From Vreelandella zhaodongensis (GTDB lineage Bacteria > Pseudomonadota > Gammaproteobacteria > Pseudomonadales > Halomonadaceae): 64,000 bases of DNA. Both the position numbers and the translations under genes were made by a program. Location: positions 1 through 64,000 of the forward strand of contig NZ_JACCDD010000003.1 of assembly GCF_013415115.1 (NCBI RefSeq), read 5' to 3'. This document shows, one piece after another, positions 26,401 to 34,425 of this stretch (its first letter is position 1; every line of letters begins with the position of its first letter). The notes below the pieces were generated by a model. That model was not told where the DNA came from. It saw nothing but the letters and a program-made list of their open reading frames with translations, and did no database searches.

Positions 26401-27473
26401 TTGGAAAGCCGAGCATAGAGTGGCAATATTTCGGTGCCGGGTAAGTCAGCCCGTCGCAGCGTATCAGCCGTCTCACGGATCTCCCGCTCACCCGGTAAAA
26501 ACACCAGCACATCGCGAGGGCCATGCAGCCAGCCTTTCTCACGTTCAATGGTTTCGATTTCGCGCACGGCATGCAAAATACCTTCTTGCAGTGTGCGGTC
26601 ATCTTCATCCTCTTCACTGCGCGCCAGTGGGCGATAATGAACATCCACAGGAAACGTGCGGCCAGACACCTCCACCACCGGCGCAGGTCTCTTAGCACTG
26701 CCAAAGTGGGCAGCAAAGCGATCCACATCGATGGTGGCTGAGGTAATAATAACTTTTAAATCAGGACGTTTCGGCAGCAGACGCTTTAAATAACCCAGCA
26801 AAAAGTCGATATTCAGGCTACGCTCATGGGCTTCATCAATAATCAGCGTGTCGTAACGCAGTAGCAAGGGGTCATGCTGAGTTTCCGCCAGCAGAATGCC
26901 ATCTGTCATCAGCTTCACAAGTGTATTGGGCGAGCTTTGATCATTAAAACGTACTTGATAGCCGACCTGCTCACCCAGCGGCACACTCATCTCTTCTGCC
27001 AACCGCCCAGCCACACTGCGCGCCGCTAAACGACGGGGTTGGGTATGGCCAATAAGCCCTTTACGACCACGGCCAAGCTCTAAACAAATCTTAGGCAGCT
27101 GGGTGGTTTTCCCAGACCCAGTCTCCCCCGCCACGACCACTACCTGGTGGTCGCGGATAGCCTTTAGGATATCCTCACGCCGCTCCACCACGGGCAACTC
27201 AGCAGGATAATCCAGCGCCACCTTTAATGCTTCTCGGTTGGCAAGCAACTGCTTCGCTTTCTCAAGGTCACGCTGCACCTGCCGGACACCGTGGTCAATC
27301 GGCTTACTGTCTCGTTGACGCCGCTTAAGGCCTGCCACGCGACGCGCTAGCTGCTGTGCATCACGCAGCATGACATGGCCTATCTCCTCATCTAATACGG
27401 TGAGTGGATCAGCGGTTTGGGCGTCAGCATGGGAAGTTTGCGTGTCGGTGGTCACGTTAGGCTCGGTTTCCAT
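23460..27473 (-). CDS. hrpA: ATP-dependent RNA helicase HrpA
   Basis: DEAH-box helicase of about 1337 aa, full length for HrpA. It has the motifs GETGSGKTTQLP near residue 93, TQPRRLAA, DEAHERS near 190 and SATID near 222, followed by the helicase C, HA2, OB-fold and long HrpA-specific C-terminal regions. HrpA resolves stalled ribosomes and affects mRNA processing in enterobacteria. The N-terminus aligns with E. coli from about residue 30, so the ATG at 27473 is plausible; the GTG at 27494 lies in a terminator stem. No convincing ribosome-binding site is visible, only CTGAG next to the ATG. Confidence 0.95.
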   Translation of the reverse strand: METEPNVTTDTQTSHADAQTADPLTVLDEEIGHVMLRDAQQLARRVAGLKRRQRDSKPIDHGVRQVQRDLEKAKQLLANREALKVALDYPAELPVVERREDILKAIRDHQVVVVAGETGSGKTTQLPKICLELGRGRKGLIGHTQPRRLAARSVAGRLAEEMSVPLGEQVGYQVRFNDQSSPNTLVKLMTDGILLAETQHDPLLLRYDTLIIDEAHERSLNIDFLLGYLKRLLPKRPDLKVIITSATIDVDRFAAHFGSAKRPAPVVEVSGRTFPVDVHYRPLARSEEDEDDRTLQEGILHAVREIETIEREKGWLHGPRDVLVFLPGEREIRETADTLRRADLPGTEILPLYARLSNEEQNRVFASHRGRRIVLATNVAETSLTVPGIRYVIDPGLVRISRYSYRAKIQRLPIEPISQASANQRKGRCGRVAEGVCIRLYDEEGFLARPAFTDPEIQRTNLASVILSMLALKLGSIEAFPFVDPPDSRFVKDGFRLLFELGAVDEQQRLSPLGRKLAKLPIDPRLARMVLAGAERGSLRDVLIVVSALAIQDPRDRPADKRQAADQAHQRWHDPDSDFVALLNLWHGIENAREALSGNQLRRWCREHYINYLRMREWHDTFRQLRQLLRDMDINVPAPPVKDEDESEEQAKQMRRKTSGKLHQALLSGLLSNLGTLLENREYLGARNRKFMIHPGSGLAKKTPKWVMAFELIETTKLFARTVAKIDPQWIEPQAQHLVKSSYSEPHWEMKRAQVVAFEQVTLFGLPIVARRRVHYGPIAPQESRELFIRRALVEGEFQTKGEFFAHNRVLIEEVEALEDRVRRRDILVDEETLFAFYDERIPHDIVNGKGFEHWRKQVERESPDLLKFDIDALKTRDANDVTQAQYPDHLTLAGVAYPVSYHFDPDAEDDGVTLTVPAAMLPQLPVYALEWLVPGLLREKCIALLKSLPKSIRRQVVPIPDWVDAALETLVPDQRPLTEALAEFIRRRTGTRVHPDDWRLDLLAPHLLMNVRVVDHAGKTLGQGRDVRALERRFEAAASAGVQVLADQASQAPALEGLPSEPLPESRVTTQAGIRVEAYPALVTEGARFKVALFDHPAKAAVAHQDGVARLAIAHQPEQVKAIKRLPGVEKCALLFAKVGSKQALVDDLLLAVFTQVVAQHPLPRSEKALRERLEASEANLLEYAKTLLTTVEAALKGHLAVTKVLKGKLNFALALVYSDVSAQMQRLVYPGFIRDAGEWLTEYPRYTEAALIRLEKAARERGRDQMMMHDIQSLEARFDARRKSERRGAAEDPELVAFGWWIHELRVSLFAQQLGTKMPVSVKRLEKRWEEIASV

Positions 27474-27477
27474 CTCA

Positions 27478-27510
27478 GAATAAAATCGGCCCACTCCATG
27501 AGTGGGCCGA
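27478..27510 (-). terminator. Terminator after fadD, abutting the hrpA start
   Basis: On the minus strand an 11-bp perfect stem (TCGGCCCACTC/GAGTGGGCCGA, CAT/ATG loop) is followed by TTTTATT. It lies 64 bp past the fadD stop and ends only about 5 nt before the hrpA ATG. Confidence 0.85.
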
Positions 27511-27573
27511 CTATTGTAACGCCTTCGATAACAGGACGCCTAACAGCCGCCTGATAGCGAGCTCATCAAGCGC

Positions 27574-29244
27574 TTATGCGTTATTTGTTTCCTCATCGCG
27601 GAGCTGCCGACGCAGCACCTTGCCAACATTGGTTTTAGGAAGCTCATCCCGAAACTCGACGAACTTAGGCACTTTGTAACCCGTTAGCTCTTTTTTGCAC
27701 CACTGGCGCAGCGTCTCCGCATCTAACTCACTGTTTTTGGAAACAACAAATAGTTTGATCGCTTCTCCGGCATCTTCATCAGGTACTCCAACCGCCGCAG
27801 CTTCCAGAATATCTGGATGGGCTGCTACCACATCCTCAACTTCATTTGGGTACACATTAAAACCAGACACCAGAATCATATCTTTTTTACGGTCAACGAT
27901 TTTGATGTAGCCATCGTCCTGCAACACGGCAATATCGCCCGTATGGAACCAGCCGTTTTCATCAATAGAATTGCGGGTTTCATCATCGCGTTGCCAATAG
28001 CCCTTCATTACCTGCGGACCTTGAACGCACAACTCACCTGGCTCTCCCATTGCAACATCATTGCCGTCAGCATCAATCACCTTTACGGAGGTACCCGCAA
28101 CTGGCTTGCCAATGGTGCCAAGCTGAATAGCATTGGTCGGGTTGAAGCTAACAATAGGCGACGTTTCTGTTAACCCATAGCCTTCTGCAATTGGGCAACC
28201 CGTTGTCTCTTCCCAACGCTGAGCCGCCGCTTTAGTCAGTGCCATACCGCCGGAAATGGTCAGTTTCAGCTTGGAAAAATCGAGCTGTTTGAAGTCGTCT
28301 CGATTGCACAGTGCGTTAAACAGCGTGTTGAGACCAATAAACCCTGTAAACGGCAACCCTTTAAGCTCTTTGACAAAGCTAGGTAAGTCGCGGGGGTTGG
28401 TAATCAGCAGCGAATGGTTACCTGTTTCCATTAAGAACAAGCAGTTAACCGTAAACGTATAGATGTGATAAACCGGTAACGGTGCGACTACCAGCTCTTC
28501 ACCATCGGTTAAGTGCTCGCCAATGGCCGCGCGCGCCTGGAGCATATTGGCCACTAAGTTGCGGTGGGTCAGCATGGCACCTTTCGGCAAACCCGTAGTA
28601 CCACCGGTGTACTGGAGCGCGGCTAAATCATCCATGGTGCGACTCACTTCGTTATGGCTCAGCGAAGCACCTTTTTTTAGAACGTCGCGGAAGCTAACGG
28701 CGCTAGGTAACGAGTAGGCCGGCACCATCTTTTTAACATGCTTCACAACCGCGTTAATTAGCCAGCGCTTGGGCACATCATGCAGGTCGGCAAGCTGCGT
28801 GACCATCACATGCTTAATCTCTGTTTTATCCAATACTTTTTCGAGCTTATCGGCCATGTTGGCCAAAATCAAAATAGCCTTAGCGTTTGAGTCTTTAAAC
28901 TGGTGTGCCATCTCCCGCTCGGTGTACAGCGGGTTTGTGTTAACGACCACCAAACCTGCGCGCAACGCACCAAATACCGCAACCGGAAACTGCAGCACAT
29001 TAGGTAGCTGAATAGCGATACGATCGCCGGGCACCAAATCGGTTTCGTGCTGCAACCAAGCAGCAAAATCGGCAGATAGACGATCGAGTTCAGCAAACGT
29101 AATCGTTTTTCCCATGCAGGTAAACGCTGGTTTATTTGCGAAACGTTTTACCGCTGAGTGAAAAACATCCGTAACTGAGTTGTATTGATCCAAGCCTTCA
29201 AGGGCTGGGCCACGTAAAATATGGGTATTGGCGTGTTCGCTCAT
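27574..29244 (-). CDS. fadD: Long-chain fatty acid CoA ligase FadD
   Basis: Activates long-chain fatty acids to acyl-CoA on the inner face of the membrane, coupled to uptake. 556 aa. AMP-binding signature YTGGTTGLPKGAMLTH near residue 210, GYGLTETSP near 355, WFHTGDIA near 430 and the FadD motif DRKKDMILVSGFNVYPNEVE near 450 are all present. The ATG at 29244 has GGAG at a good distance; the upstream TTG at 29250 is unlikely. A PsrA-like palindrome about 104 bp upstream suggests fatty-acid-responsive control shared with the acyl-CoA dehydrogenase gene. Confidence 0.95.
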   Translation of the reverse strand: MSEHANTHILRGPALEGLDQYNSVTDVFHSAVKRFANKPAFTCMGKTITFAELDRLSADFAAWLQHETDLVPGDRIAIQLPNVLQFPVAVFGALRAGLVVVNTNPLYTEREMAHQFKDSNAKAILILANMADKLEKVLDKTEIKHVMVTQLADLHDVPKRWLINAVVKHVKKMVPAYSLPSAVSFRDVLKKGASLSHNEVSRTMDDLAALQYTGGTTGLPKGAMLTHRNLVANMLQARAAIGEHLTDGEELVVAPLPVYHIYTFTVNCLFLMETGNHSLLITNPRDLPSFVKELKGLPFTGFIGLNTLFNALCNRDDFKQLDFSKLKLTISGGMALTKAAAQRWEETTGCPIAEGYGLTETSPIVSFNPTNAIQLGTIGKPVAGTSVKVIDADGNDVAMGEPGELCVQGPQVMKGYWQRDDETRNSIDENGWFHTGDIAVLQDDGYIKIVDRKKDMILVSGFNVYPNEVEDVVAAHPDILEAAAVGVPDEDAGEAIKLFVVSKNSELDAETLRQWCKKELTGYKVPKFVEFRDELPKTNVGKVLRRQLRDEETNNA

Positions 29245-29347
29245 GGGCAATCTCCGCTATCCGTGTCGATATTAGATCGACCTTGTTATTGTCGCGAGGC
29301 TAAGGAAGCAACGATATACGACGAACAGCGCGCTGTAAAACGATCGA

Positions 29348-29365
29348 TTGAAACTTACGTTTCAA
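29348..29365. promoter_or_regulatory. PsrA-like operator upstream of fadD
   Basis: TTGAAACTTACGTTTCAA has perfect 7-bp arms around four bases, matching (G/C)AAAC-N4-GTTT(G/C). Same class as the site at 2135-2154. It lies about 104-121 bp upstream of the fadD start. Confidence 0.6.
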
Positions 29366-29503
29366 CTTTAGCTTACAACGGTTAATGCCTTCAGCTATTC
29401 ATCCTTGATCGCTCGTCAAAAATACTGACTACTGACTGTAGCGGCTAACTCCACGACTTGCCTAAGAAATCTCTGATGAACTGTTGCGTTTGACCATACT
29501 GCG

Positions 29504-30301
29504 TTAATCAGAGGCCTCCCCGTTACGACCATAACGCGCTTTAATTTCTCCCTCTCGCCATACCAATAACTCACCGGGCACCATGCGTTGCCAAGCCTCA
29601 TTTTGGGTAAGCGGCTCGGTGGCGATAACAGAGACAATATCGTTAGGCGTTGTGTGTTCGATGAAATTAACCGTCATCTCAGCATCAGAAAGCTCAGCCT
29701 CACCAAAGGGGGCGCGACGGGTAATATGCGCCAGTTTGGTTGAACAGTAGCTATATAGATAAACACCATCTGATAACAAGAGATTAAAAACGCCTAATCC
29801 CCGCAGCTGCTCACACAACCCATGCAGCCGTTCCCACAACGATTCTGGAGAGGCTGGTGGCGTGGGAAAGCATCGGCGTAGCTCTCCCATCAACCAGCAG
29901 AAGGCGTGTTCACTGTCAGTATTACCCACGGGTATATAAACCCCTAGCGGTAGCGGCTGCCAATCACTGAGCTGACCATTATGGGCATAACACCAAGGGC
30001 GCCCCCACATCTCACGAGTAAACGGGTGAGTATTTGCTAGACGCACTCCGCCAACATTGGCCTGGCGAATATGGCTAATCACCACATTCGACTTGATGGG
30101 GTAGTCGCAAATTAAGCGAGCGATCGGTGAATTTACCGATGGGTGAGGGTCGCGAAATTCGCGATAACCTCCCTCCTCGTAAAACGCGATGCCCCACCCA
30201 TCGCGGTGGGGCCCGGTGCCCCCACCGCGATGTAAAAAGCCGGAAAAGCTAAAGCAAATATCGGTAGGTACGTTGGCGCTCATGCCTAGTAACTCACACA
30301 T
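29504..30301 (-). CDS. yafJ: Class II glutamine amidotransferase, YafJ family
   Basis: 265 aa of the GATase type 2 fold. After removal of the initiator Met, Cys2 (MCELLGMSAN) is the N-terminal nucleophile; this fixes the start at 30301, which has AGGGAG upstream, rather than the frame beginning at 30331. HRGGGTGPHRDGWG near 35, SHIRQANVGG near 80, and THPF and AHNGQL near 100-115 form the glutaminase site. It resembles predicted gamma-glutamyl-hydroxymethyl-type hydrolases, but the physiological substrate is unknown. It lies 33 bp downstream of a small membrane protein gene, probably cotranscribed. Confidence 0.88.
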   Translation of the reverse strand: MCELLGMSANVPTDICFSFSGFLHRGGGTGPHRDGWGIAFYEEGGYREFRDPHPSVNSPIARLICDYPIKSNVVISHIRQANVGGVRLANTHPFTREMWGRPWCYAHNGQLSDWQPLPLGVYIPVGNTDSEHAFCWLMGELRRCFPTPPASPESLWERLHGLCEQLRGLGVFNLLLSDGVYLYSYCSTKLAHITRRAPFGEAELSDAEMTVNFIEHTTPNDIVSVIATEPLTQNEAWQRMVPGELLVWREGEIKARYGRNGEASD

Positions 30302-30334
30302 TGCCCGACTCCCTAGCAGCGCCTTGAACACGCA

Positions 30335-30760
30335 TCAATTAATAACCGGCTCTCGACGACGCGTGGGCTGGGGGTCTTCTTCTACGTCGCGGCCTTGATC
30401 TGACTCCTCAACGAACTGAGGCCTACGCCACCACCACAGTGCAATACCAACACACGCCCCAAGCGCGACGCCGAGCATCAGCCACAGCAGGCCGCCACGT
30501 AATGCGTTCGTGCTATGCTCTAAAAAAGCCACCGCAGACACCATGGCAGCGGGTGCCCAGCCGGTATAAAACTCGCCCTCTTCTACCAATGGTAAGCGAT
30601 ACCCAGCTGGTACCCACATTGCTCCAGCGATACTCCAAGTCAGCAGCAGGCGCGCCAGACGTGGCAAAAATGCCAGGGCAAAGTAAACCGCTACCAGCAC
30701 AAGTAACGAAAGTCCGTAATAACTTAACCACAGCAGTGACATTGAGTCTTCAAACAGCAT
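30335..30760 (-). CDS. Hypothetical inner-membrane protein
   Basis: 141 aa with an N-terminal cluster of two hydrophobic segments (about residues 8-55) and a third near 95-118, then an acidic/basic cytosolic-looking tail. It resembles MFS-independent small membrane proteins linked to yafJ, but I do not recognise the family. AGGGG precedes the ATG at 30760; an in-frame extension to 30772 is possible. It is divergent from the S9A peptidase gene, only 62 bp away. Confidence 0.65.
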   Translation of the reverse strand: MLFEDSMSLLWLSYYGLSLLVLVAVYFALAFLPRLARLLLTWSIAGAMWVPAGYRLPLVEEGEFYTGWAPAAMVSAVAFLEHSTNALRGGLLWLMLGVALGACVGIALWWWRRPQFVEESDQGRDVEEDPQPTRRREPVIN

Positions 30761-30822
30761 AATACCCCTCATGTGGGTGTAACCACCCGACGTTGATTTC
30801 CCGTTATGGTACCTGTCAATTT

Positions 30823-32928
30823 ATGAAAGCACAGCCTGGTATGCACGAAGGCTCACCCATAGCGCACTATTATCGCGCTAATGACCCTGAATGGCACTGG
30901 TTAGAAGCACGTGATGCGCCTGATGTGAACCAATTTTTAAAAGCCGCTAACCGTGAGCACGCCAATTGGTTTGCACCATTACTACCGCTGGCCGAAACGC
31001 TTTACCAAAGCCACTTGGCACGCCGCGAACTAGCCGTTAAAAGTCTTAAGACAGCGTTAGACCACTTTACGTTCTGGAGCGACACCGCCGCCGAGGATGA
31101 TTACCCCTGCTGGTGGCGTCACCCGAACGACCAGCCCGATGCTCATGAGTGCTTTCTTGACGTGCGTGACCGTGCCGCCGATCAGCCCTTTTATGACATG
31201 GGCGATATGGCACTTTCTCCTAATGAACAGTGGCTTGCCTGGACAGAAGATACCCAGGGTGACGAACGCTTCACACTGTGGTTAAAAGCGTTACCCGACG
31301 GAAAACCGCAGCAATTACTTAGCGATATTGGCGCCGGCATATGTTGGGCAGAGGATGAGACAACAGGCGGCGCTACGCTGCTATTTACACGTTTTGATGA
31401 CACCCAGCGCCCAGATTCTATCTGGCGTGTGTGGATATCATTTTCAGCGCCCGAGCGTTTTACTGAGCCAACATTAGTCATGCGCGAGAACGACCAAGAG
31501 TTTTGGCTGGGTATCGGCAAAACGCGCTCTAAGGCTTGGTTATTCATTGAAAGTGGCTCAAAAGACACAACGGAAATTCATGCCCTGCCCGCCGCCCAGC
31601 CAGATGCCACACCGATGTGTCTGCATGCGCGCCAACCCGGCGTTGAAGTCAGCATTGACCATCGCCCGGGCGCATTTTATCGCCTGCAAAACGCCGCAGG
31701 CCCTCATTTCCAACTCGATTATATAAGTGACGCTCATCATCGCGACACTACTACCCACTGGCAGCCGCTGATTGCTCACCGTGAGGACACCACCTTAGAA
31801 GGCGTCGATGCATTTGCATGGGGCTTGATAGTGGCTGAGCGAAGCCATCGCGATGCCCAGGTCTTGCTTCGTCGCCTAGTGCTGGATAAAGACCATACCC
31901 CCACCTTAGATAAGCATATCGAACTGCCCGAAACGCCTTGTTCACAACTGCTGGAAGACTCGCCGCATTTCGATGCCAAAAGTGTTCAGCTGCGCGAAGA
32001 GTCGCTCACCCGTCCTCCTCACTGGTATTCACTGGATCTGGAAAGCGGCGAGCGTAAATTGCTAAAACAAGTGCCCGTTTACGGACAGCTTTCACCTGAA
32101 CAGCTCACCAGCCGTCGGATATGGGCCACCAGTGTCGACGGAGAACAGATCCCTGTGTCAGTGGTCATGCGTGCTGATTTAGCCGACCAACCTCTACCCA
32201 CCTTACTCTATGGCTACGGCGCGTATGGAGAAGCTCTCGATCCATGGTTTTCGATTGCTCGGCTTGAACTACTAGAGCGCGGCGCAGCGTTTGCTGTCGC
32301 CCACGTTCGGGGTGGCGGCGAACGCGGCGAGCCGTGGTATCTAAACGGCAAAATGGCGCATAAAGAGAACAGCTTTCACGACTTTTTAGCCGCCAGGGAT
32401 GCGTTGGTGGAAACAGGCATAAGCCAGCACCAACGCATTGTTGCCTGCGGGGCAAGCGCCGGAGGCATGTTGGTGGGTACGTGTGTTAATCGTGCACCCG
32501 ACGCTTTCTGTGCTGCGGTGCTGGATGTACCGTTTCTAGATGTACTGCGTACCATGCTAAATCCCGAGTTACCCCTTACCACCGCCGAATATAGCGAATG
32601 GGGCAATCCAGAAGATCCAGAAGTCGCCGAGCGGATACGTGACTACTCCCCCCTCGATAACATTCGCCCACAACGCTATCCGGCACTATGGATCGAGGGC
32701 AGTTGGTTCGATACTCGCGTCAGTTACTGGGAACCTGCCAAGTTTTATGCTCGGGTTACCCAGGCGCAGCAAGGCGACTCCCCTGTGCTGCTGCATACCG
32801 ACATGAGCAGCGGCCACGGCGGCGCATCCGGCCGATTTAAAGCCTGGCGAGACACTGCCCGTCAGGATGCATTTATTTTGTGGGCTCTCGGTTTAGCCCC
32901 CATAAGCAAGACAAACCAGCAGCAATAG
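30823..32928 (+). CDS. S9A-family oligopeptidase (oligopeptidase B-like)
   Basis: Serine peptidase cleaving short peptides; 701 aa. An N-terminal seven-bladed propeller (about 70-410) is followed by an alpha/beta-hydrolase domain. The catalytic serine is in GASAGG near residue 543, the aspartate in DTRVSYWEPAKF near 629, and the histidine in SSGHGG near 664. The acidic residues expected for arginine/lysine preference were not checked individually. No signal peptide, so probably cytosolic. The start is uncertain: ATG at 30823, ATG at 30841 and TTG at 30793 all lack strong ribosome sites. It is closed by a clear terminator. Confidence 0.88.
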   Translation: MKAQPGMHEGSPIAHYYRANDPEWHWLEARDAPDVNQFLKAANREHANWFAPLLPLAETLYQSHLARRELAVKSLKTALDHFTFWSDTAAEDDYPCWWRHPNDQPDAHECFLDVRDRAADQPFYDMGDMALSPNEQWLAWTEDTQGDERFTLWLKALPDGKPQQLLSDIGAGICWAEDETTGGATLLFTRFDDTQRPDSIWRVWISFSAPERFTEPTLVMRENDQEFWLGIGKTRSKAWLFIESGSKDTTEIHALPAAQPDATPMCLHARQPGVEVSIDHRPGAFYRLQNAAGPHFQLDYISDAHHRDTTTHWQPLIAHREDTTLEGVDAFAWGLIVAERSHRDAQVLLRRLVLDKDHTPTLDKHIELPETPCSQLLEDSPHFDAKSVQLREESLTRPPHWYSLDLESGERKLLKQVPVYGQLSPEQLTSRRIWATSVDGEQIPVSVVMRADLADQPLPTLLYGYGAYGEALDPWFSIARLELLERGAAFAVAHVRGGGERGEPWYLNGKMAHKENSFHDFLAARDALVETGISQHQRIVACGASAGGMLVGTCVNRAPDAFCAAVLDVPFLDVLRTMLNPELPLTTAEYSEWGNPEDPEVAERIRDYSPLDNIRPQRYPALWIEGSWFDTRVSYWEPAKFYARVTQAQQGDSPVLLHTDMSSGHGGASGRFKAWRDTARQDAFILWALGLAPISKTNQQQ

Positions 32929-32968
32929 CTTTTTTCTCACCGTATTAAAAGGCTCACACGTTACGTTT

Positions 32969-32995
32969 AAGCAGTGCTCACGCGCTGCTTTTTTT
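32969..32995 (+). terminator. Rho-independent terminator after the oligopeptidase gene
   Basis: AAGCAGTGC pairs with GCGCTGCTT (one wobble) around a 4-base loop and runs into seven T residues. Confidence 0.85.
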
Positions 32996-32999
32996 GGCA

Positions 33000-33040
33000 A
33001 AAAACTTATTTATGGAAACACTTTCCATAAATAAGTTTTT
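33000..33040. repeat. Perfect 41-nt palindrome overlapping a promoter
   Basis: Two 19-bp arms (AAAAACTTATTTATGGAAA and its exact complement) flank CAC. The right arm contains TTTCCA (33022-33027), which is 17 bp from TATATT (33045-33050), so the palindrome overlaps the -35 of a candidate promoter for the small gene at 33100. That suits an operator. As RNA it would be a very stable hairpin, but it would mostly lie upstream of the start of transcription. Confidence 0.75.
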
Positions 33041-33050
33041 ACGCTATATT
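33022..33050 (+). promoter_or_regulatory. Candidate promoter of the small FLTIWD protein
   Basis: TTTCCA (4/6 of -35 consensus), 17-bp spacer, TATATT (5/6 of -10). The predicted start is about 45 nt upstream of the ATG at 33100. Confidence 0.5.
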
Positions 33051-33099
33051 ACCCGTAAGTTTTATAGACAAAAGTCTCAATCACACCCAGGAGCCCACC

Positions 33100-33267
33100 A
33101 TGAGTTACCAGGAAAAATTTCTAACCATTTGGGACACCCCGCTGAAAGCGACGGACTCTTCCCAGCAACCAGCCAAGCTTGAAGCTGCAAACAAGCCGCA
33201 CCCCTCTGCGCTTAAAGAAGTGTTTTTAACCATTTGGGATAGCACGAAAAGCAAAACCGCCAGCTAA
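33100..33267 (+). CDS. Small protein with duplicated FLTIWD motif, unknown family
   Basis: 55 aa, missed by a length-limited search. A strong ribosome site (CCAGGAG, 7 nt before ATG) and a promoter/palindrome upstream support expression. The protein contains the same motif twice: EKFLTIWDT at residues 5-13 and EVFLTIWDS at 40-48, joined by a polar Pro/Ala/Lys-rich linker. There is no signal peptide or membrane segment. The two hydrophobic FLTIW units look like short linear motifs or a bivalent binding peptide. A small hairpin (33263-33283) overlaps the stop codon. I do not recognise the family and assign no function. Confidence 0.7.
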   Translation: MSYQEKFLTIWDTPLKATDSSQQPAKLEAANKPHPSALKEVFLTIWDSTKSKTAS

Positions 33268-33323
33268 TGTTCTTACCATTAGCCAGCGGTCATTAAGCAC
33301 GCCTGGAAGAGCTACTGTGGGAT

Positions 33324-33782
33324 TCAGGACATCGGCAGCACGGCAATAATATGCTCTTCCAACAGGCGCTCAGGCACTTCATCCTGGGAAACCGCAAAAT
33401 TTCTTACGCTGACACCCTTCCGGTGAACACGCTCAGCATCATTGCTTAGCAAAGGATGCCACCCCGCTAGCTTGCGCCCTTCGGCAACACGCCGGTAGCC
33501 ACATGTATGGGGCAACCAAGTAAACTCTTTGACCAGCTCAGGGGTTAGCTGGGTGCAGTCAGGCACGCTATCAAAGCGATTTTCGTAGTCACTACACTGA
33601 CAACTGCCGATATCCAGCAGACGGCAGGCAACATTAAGAATAGCTAACTCTTGTGTTTCATCATCGTGAAGCTTCAATAGGCAACATTGACCACAACCAT
33701 CACACAGCGCTTCCCACTCCTGGGGTGTTAACTCTTCCAGTGAGTACCTTTCCCAGAAACGCTCACGCATGGCGGTGTCCAT
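33324..33782 (-). CDS. ycgN: YcgN-family (UPF0260) cysteine-cluster protein
   Basis: 152 aa with the hallmark CDGCGQCC near residue 27 plus further cysteines (CRLLDIGSCQCSDY near 55 and HTCGYR near 93), the pattern of the YkgJ/YcgN putative metal or Fe-S binding family. Biochemical role unknown. It starts 28 bp after acpH, at the end of the long leftward dnaX-recR operon-like run. Confidence 0.88.
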   Translation of the reverse strand: MDTAMRERFWERYSLEELTPQEWEALCDGCGQCCLLKLHDDETQELAILNVACRLLDIGSCQCSDYENRFDSVPDCTQLTPELVKEFTWLPHTCGYRRVAEGRKLAGWHPLLSNDAERVHRKGVSVRNFAVSQDEVPERLLEEHIIAVLPMS

Positions 33783-33809
33783 TGTTGATTCTCTCTTTTT
33801 TGAACATAT

Positions 33810-34418
33810 TCACGGTTTGATCCTGCTAGTCGAAAGACCTTCGCTCTCAGCAGCCCCTCCGCCACTGGTTAGCGTGTCACGACACTCTTCCCATAGCGCA
33901 GTAAAATCGACTTCTAAACACGGGTAGTCTTCATACAGCCAGGGAACTAATTCGGCCAAACGGTTGGGCCCTGTTAGCCGTTTTCCGACCCCAGCCACCG
34001 CACGGCAGGTAAAGTCGAAATCAGCGTAGCGCCGTAGCCAATCATGCTCAACCAGCAGCGGCATCATGGTCGACAGTCGCTGCGGTGCCGGCCAAACACG
34101 TAGTAAGTGATAGCAACGTTCGATTAACTGATGTTGCTGCTCCCCCGCCTGCTGCCGGGCAAGAAAGTGATCCCACACAATATCTAGCGCGATCCCCGCA
34201 TAGCGTCGCTGAGCCTTTGGCGCTCGCTGCTTAGCTTTTAGAACGCTAGGGTGACGATCCACCCAGGCATCCACCCGACGATGATGGCGAATACCGCTAG
34301 CAACCGCTGGTGACCATGCCGTTAAATCTTGCCCCTTCACACCATCAGCAATTAAGTTGCCGTAGAGAAACTCATCACTGCCGGGATGAGCCAGCCAGGC
34401 ATGGGCAAGAAAGTTCAT
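33810..34418 (-). CDS. acpH: ACP phosphodiesterase AcpH
   Basis: Removes 4'-phosphopantetheine from acyl carrier protein, a hydrolase of the HD-like fold. 202 aa. MNFLAHAWLA at the start, LYGNLIADGVKG near 27, and HHRRVDAWVDRH near 52 are family hallmarks. I chose the ATG at 34418 because the conserved sequence starts there and GGAAGTGAG precedes it; the longer frame from 34460 overlaps ycgL. It begins 7 bp after the ycgL stop. Confidence 0.9.
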   Translation of the reverse strand: MNFLAHAWLAHPGSDEFLYGNLIADGVKGQDLTAWSPAVASGIRHHRRVDAWVDRHPSVLKAKQRAPKAQRRYAGIALDIVWDHFLARQQAGEQQHQLIERCYHLLRVWPAPQRLSTMMPLLVEHDWLRRYADFDFTCRAVAGVGKRLTGPNRLAELVPWLYEDYPCLEVDFTALWEECRDTLTSGGGAAESEGLSTSRIKP

Positions 34419-34425
34419 GACACGC

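Noticed and set aside
29416..29637. Open frame at the 3' side of yafJ on the minus strand
   Set aside because: It overlaps the yafJ coding end in another frame and has no homology or ribosome site.
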